In this document: positions 60,160-64,000 of the stretch, piece by piece | Numbering within the stretch: position 1 is the stretch's first letter | Layout of the letters: the number at the start of each line of letters is the position of its first letter | Assembly (NCBI RefSeq): GCF_019112545.1 | Contig: NW_025064905.1 | Location: 248,784-312,783, forward strand | Direction of reading: 5' to 3' | DNA length: 64,000 nt | From: Guyanagaster necrorhizus | Lineage: Eukaryota; Basidiomycota; Agaricomycetes; Agaricales; Physalacriaceae | Notes under the pieces: generated by a model | The model's input: the letters and a program-made list of their open reading frames with translations, nothing else | The model's database searches: none | What the model was told of the DNA's origin: nothing | Made by a program: the position numbers and the translations under genes

Positions 60160-61521
60160 TCATATCGGACCCTCGCACTGGGGACAGATCACAGCTGGAA
60201 TGACATTATTGTCTTTGAACTTTACAATAGCCTTCGAGCAGTCTATACTCCCTTTCCAGTCGTCCGGGACACCAAAGCCACTGAGAGCATCGTACACCAA
60301 CCGCCTTGCGGTGACCACCCAAGTTACATTCCCAACAATCCCGCCTAGCGGGTACTTTGCGCCTTTCACTATAGGTTGCTTCGCCACCCTGACCAGCTCA
60401 TTCGGGAGCTCTGTCAGGAGTTCCTCAATCGTCCGTTTGGCCGCGGCCCTCTTTGAGCGAGTAGACTGTTTAACTGGGACGACGAATGGCTCATCGCTAT
60501 CCGGTGAAGACAAAAGGAGCCGCAACGGTCGATCCAGTGAGACTGGTTCTTTGAACTTTTCTTTTACAAGACAGGATTGATGGTATGCTTTCCGGCAGCC
60601 TGGGCGAGGACAAAAATGCATGACTACGGTGTCGTCGTCTGGGTCGTATGGGTGATGACAGATACACGACTTGGTCGGCTTTGGCTTTCAAAAAGAGTTG
60701 ATGATAATATCGACAAGGACAGAAAAGCCTTACCTCAAGTGTTCGCGCTTCTCTCTCAAAGGTATACCGGCACCAATAAGAATCCTTCTCTATGACATCC
60801 TGCTCCATATCTATGTCACTGTAACCTTTGATGGTAGCAAGACCTAACCTAGTTAGAACCATCGTCGCACCGCGGTGGAGGCAAGTCGCCTACCGTCTAT
60901 AGTCGTCGAGTGGATATAGTCGTAGTGATCGGAGAAGATCCGTTCATGTTGTCCACATAATTCGGCGTTACTGCATGCACCATTATGAAAAGCAAAGTGA
61001 CGCGGGTGAATGCTGCTCACAAATACTTGATCACATCAGCCACGTCCCGCGGCGAGTAGTACCACTGGACCCGAACCCACACCTATGCCGTTTAGAAGCT
61101 GGGAAACGTTATCAAACGAAGACATACATCCTCGTGCTGTTCCTCTGATGATCGTATATCGCGCACTTTGGCCACCCAGTAATCGTCCATCTTTAAAGTC
61201 TCGTTGATCAGTCGTCCCTGTGGCCAGACGAGGACACTGAGCGCATGTCAGCATGGAGCACTCGGATGGAAGGGTAATGAACAAACTCGTCATTGACTTT
61301 GATTTCATGGTCCACGCCTCCTACATCTGGCACTAGAGACAAGAACGATGAGCCGATAGACAAGGAAGGAATAGATGATCCTCACTAACAAACCGTGCAA
61401 ACTTGGACCAGGACATAAACTGCGCCTTTGACGGCGCGTCTGGGTCTCCTCCTAGCTGTCTTTCTGCGGCTCTTGATGATTTGCGATGAGTGAACAGTAG
61501 ACGACGACGACGACGGGCCAT
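60160..61521 (-). CDS. BAH-PHD chromatin reader protein
   Basis: A 350-aa nuclear protein in seven exons: 61521-61386, 61332-61262, 61199-61128, 61082-61021, 60970-60894, 60843-60734 and 60684-60160. It starts MARRRRRLLFTHRK. The BAH domain covers about 50-175: EIKVNDEFVHYPS, DDYWVAKVRDIR, VWVRVQWYYSPRDVADVIK, CGQHERIFSDHYDYI, then DSYWCRYTFE. A PHD-like finger follows with SCICHHPYDPDDD, MHFCPRPGCRKAYHQSC, but the closing CPQC pair is the last motif in the protein, after about 120 intervening residues. BAH domains of this class read histone tails or nucleosomes. It diverges from the Yop1/REEP gene, with 120 bp between starts. Confidence 0.9.
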
Positions 61522-61641
61522 GGATTCTGAACACAAAGGTGGGTGAGGTGCATGTGACCGAACTCTGCTTATTACGTCACCCCCTAACTGTCCTAACTGT
61601 GCACGAGGCGAGACCTGCACCCTTACTGCCTCATAGTAGAC

Positions 61642-62758
61642 ATGCTCTTCTACCTCACATCACGAATTATCTGGTACGTCTTTCATAGATATCTTGCCAT
61701 CGATGGGCATGCTTATATGCTATGTATGTCAGTTCTGTGTCTGCGTTTCTTTACCCTGGATACGCGTCGTACAAGACACTCAGCCAGCGGCCAGCATCAG
61801 AAGAGGAGCTAGAGCGATGGCTTATGTACTGGTCGGTGCTGGGATGCATTGTCGCGGTTGAATACATTGCCGAGTGGCTGATCTCATGGTGAGCCCTGCC
61901 TCCTTCGTTTTTACGTTCTATAGCTCCTTTTCATGGGCATCTACTTCCAAGTATTCGCCGTCCATTTTACTAATCCCGGTTCATCATAGGATCCCGTTTT
62001 ATTACCTCACAAAGACCCTCTTTCTCCTCTACCTTTCTCTTCCCCAGACCCAGGGTTCCACGTATCTCTATATCAACCATCTAGAGCCGTTCTTCAGCAC
62101 CCACGAAGCACAGATTGACGCAACCACGGCATCCCTGAAAGCAAAATTGTACGCTTTCATCCAATCACGCGCTCGGGCGCTGTGGGACCAGGTTTCGGCG
62201 AGTGTGGGACAGCAGTCGTCATCGGATTCAGTAGCAGGCGGTGGGCCAGAAGCGCCTCCTCCGTCTCTGAACAATCCCGTGTCGGGCCCCGCTCAGCTCG
62301 TTACGTCGTTCTGGAAGTCGTATGGGCCCAGCATCGTTGCATCAGGTGCAGCTCTTCTGAAACAGGCGGCCCCTGCCCCGACCCCTACCTCGTCGCGGAT
62401 TGGGCCGTCCTCGTCAGGGTCGACCACTAGGTCCATCTTAGAGAGGCGACGCCAACTAGAGGCTGAGCTGGCAGCCCTGCCCAGAGTAGGGGAGCCGATG
62501 CCGTCTGGATCGCCCCTTTTGAGTCCTTCCCGGGTGTCTTCAGACCAAGACATGTACCTTCGGGAACATTCCACGTCGGTGTCGGGGAGATATGAGGAGA
62601 TAGAAGTGCCGGGCGACGTCGAAGGGTACGATGTGGGGACGGACAGTGTTGGACACTCGTACGATTCACGACCTGCTGCTCAGAAGCGGGGAAGCAGCTG
62701 GTTCAGCTGGGGCGGCGGTTCTAGCACGTCTGATTATGAGAGGGTCAAGAACGAATGA
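61642..62758 (+). CDS. TB2/DP1/HVA22 (Yop1/REEP) membrane-shaping protein
   Basis: A 318-aa ER protein in three exons: 61642-61673, 61733-61888 and 61990-62758. The domain fills residues 1-100: SAFLYPGYASYKTLSQRPAS, EEELERWLMYWSVLG, EYIAEWLISWIPFYYLTKTL and LSLPQTQGSTYLYINHLEPF. Paired hydrophobic hairpins wedge into the ER membrane and tubulate it. A helix rich in Ala and Arg follows, then a Ser/Pro-rich tail with an ILERRRQLEAELAALP segment. The tail ends in acidic residues and SSWFSWGGGSS. The tail is much longer than in yeast Yop1 (180 aa in all). Confidence 0.94.
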
Positions 62759-64000
62759 CGGATGCCCCTCTGTCTGCCAATGTCCCATCTGCTATTTTCC
62801 CATTAGTCATAATACTTGGACCATTACAGGATAAAGTGCATCTCTCACTGCACTGTCTGTACCTGTCACTGTAATTGTATACAATATTGGATTGCTCGAA
62901 TGACTGGGTGTTTCTGCACAGTGTGTTTGCATAGGAGGAGGTCGACATGGGATCGACACACTATCGACGATCTCGACGTCGTAAATCATCATGCAGCTAC
63001 AGGCCGTCGCGTCGTGGCGCTTTTCACTACTCATCGTACGGAGAACGGCGGACGTAGAGCGAAGATTCAGTATTATTACCCCTCGTTATACTCCTTCGAG
63101 TGTATTTCATTTAGATCTTCCAGGAAAACGGAAATCATCTTTTGGGTAGAGATCCAAGTACCACTCCTGGATCTCCGAGATAACCGATGACGTGATGTCA
63201 TCGTTTTCGCACCCCAAAAAAGAAACGCGATCAGCTCGTCGTAAGCTGCATTACTGCTTGCTTCCCAGGCATTGCATTTCGGTGACCGGGTGCTGCGTAC
63301 ATTTTCTTTTCTACCTTCCATCCATCTCTATGTACCCATATTTTCCGAGACGTCTAGTACCGCCGAGAGCACACGAAACGAACGCCGAGTTTATTAAGTC
63401 CAGCCTTGTATGTAAACCCCACCTATCATCGGCGCCTCGTAGCATGAGTCATGATTAGTGGACTCCGCCTATTCTCAAGAGGCTGGAATGTTGGCCGGGC
63501 TACAACGGTATACACCTCCTGCCTTACTCAGGGTTACCTTCCTTCGAGCCGGAAGTAAAAAAAAAGATTGAAGGCGATCTTGGACTGATCGATCTAGTTA
63601 GTACTGTTGATGGGCAAGTGTTCCCCCGATTCGGGGTTAAAAAAGGGCTCCATCGAAAAACCGCGCAAATAAAGAGTAAAATGCCCACATAAGGATATAT
63701 TAGGGGTATTTTGAAACGAAAAGCTTGCCCTTGCGGCTACAGTGCCTGGGCAGATTCTCTGTCCGCTCATCATGCTTAGTTGTAGAACTACAACTTGACT
63801 TCGTACCACCACCGCCTTGTGCGTCATCTGGGCTCTGTGCATCTCTCCTACTTCTTGCCCATCATTTCTTGGCGCTTACCGGTACATGTCTTGGTCCTTG
63901 TCTCGAGTGGTAGCCATCTAATTGACATTGCTATTTTTTAGCGACGTTCTCCGACATTCCGACCACCAAATTGGTTGTTGCGCTATACCCGATATATTTG
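62759..64000. other. Intergenic to window end
   Basis: About 1.2 kb with only short frames and no recognisable feature. A gene may begin beyond the right edge. Confidence 0.45.

Overview
The window looks like nuclear DNA of a mushroom-forming basidiomycete (Agaricomycetes). Genes lie close together on both strands and are cut by many introns, mostly about 45-60 nt. Typical fungal families are present: EMI5/SDH5, a Dal5-type permease, a secreted intradiol dioxygenase, a NRPS-like A-T-R reductase and a leucine-rich F-box-like protein. I rebuilt exons by hand for 22 spliced genes, using homology and splice sites. In each rebuilt model the intron phases agree and the coding length is a multiple of three, but no transcript data were available.

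Layout. 0-9 kb: 5' part of ARG7, a GDP-fucose-transporter-like protein, MRE11, a mitochondrial RRM-like protein and a Dal5-type permease. 10-18 kb: a Pro/Ser-rich unknown protein, METTL16, a candidate gene of tiny exons with a tandem duplication, tRNA-Tyr and dephospho-CoA kinase. 18-28.8 kb: GDP-mannose 4,6-dehydratase and GDP-fucose synthase (convergent), FAD synthase, a small unknown protein, an amidase, a secreted intradiol dioxygenase and mitochondrial ribosomal protein uS8m. 29-36 kb: a 20-exon NRPS-like adenylate-forming reductase, a F-box-like gene and SDH assembly factor SDH5. 36.8-45.7 kb: DHH1, a PEX39 candidate, an ArfGAP, a SNF2/ULS1-like ATPase and an unknown protein. 45.7-53.6 kb is gene-poor with decayed or inverted fragments. 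53.6-63 kb: an EST1/SMG7-like protein, a 1.4-kb block with no CpG at all, a SUZ-domain protein, a BAH-PHD protein and a TB2/DP1/HVA22 (Yop1/REEP) protein.

How the genes connect. GMD and GDP-fucose synthase together make GDP-L-fucose from GDP-mannose, and the transporter near the left end could carry it into the Golgi. The whole supply route may therefore sit within 21 kb. The NRPS-like reductase is the one clear specialised-metabolism gene; the amidase and intradiol dioxygenase are near it, but a joint pathway is not shown. Most other genes are housekeeping.

The most unusual signals are: a high share of GC-AG introns (6 of about 135) plus one apparent GA-AG intron; 10-11 nt microexons; the CpG-free block; the duplicated small-exon gene; and the GDP-fucose locus. 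I found no CRISPR array, no rRNA and no intact transposon.
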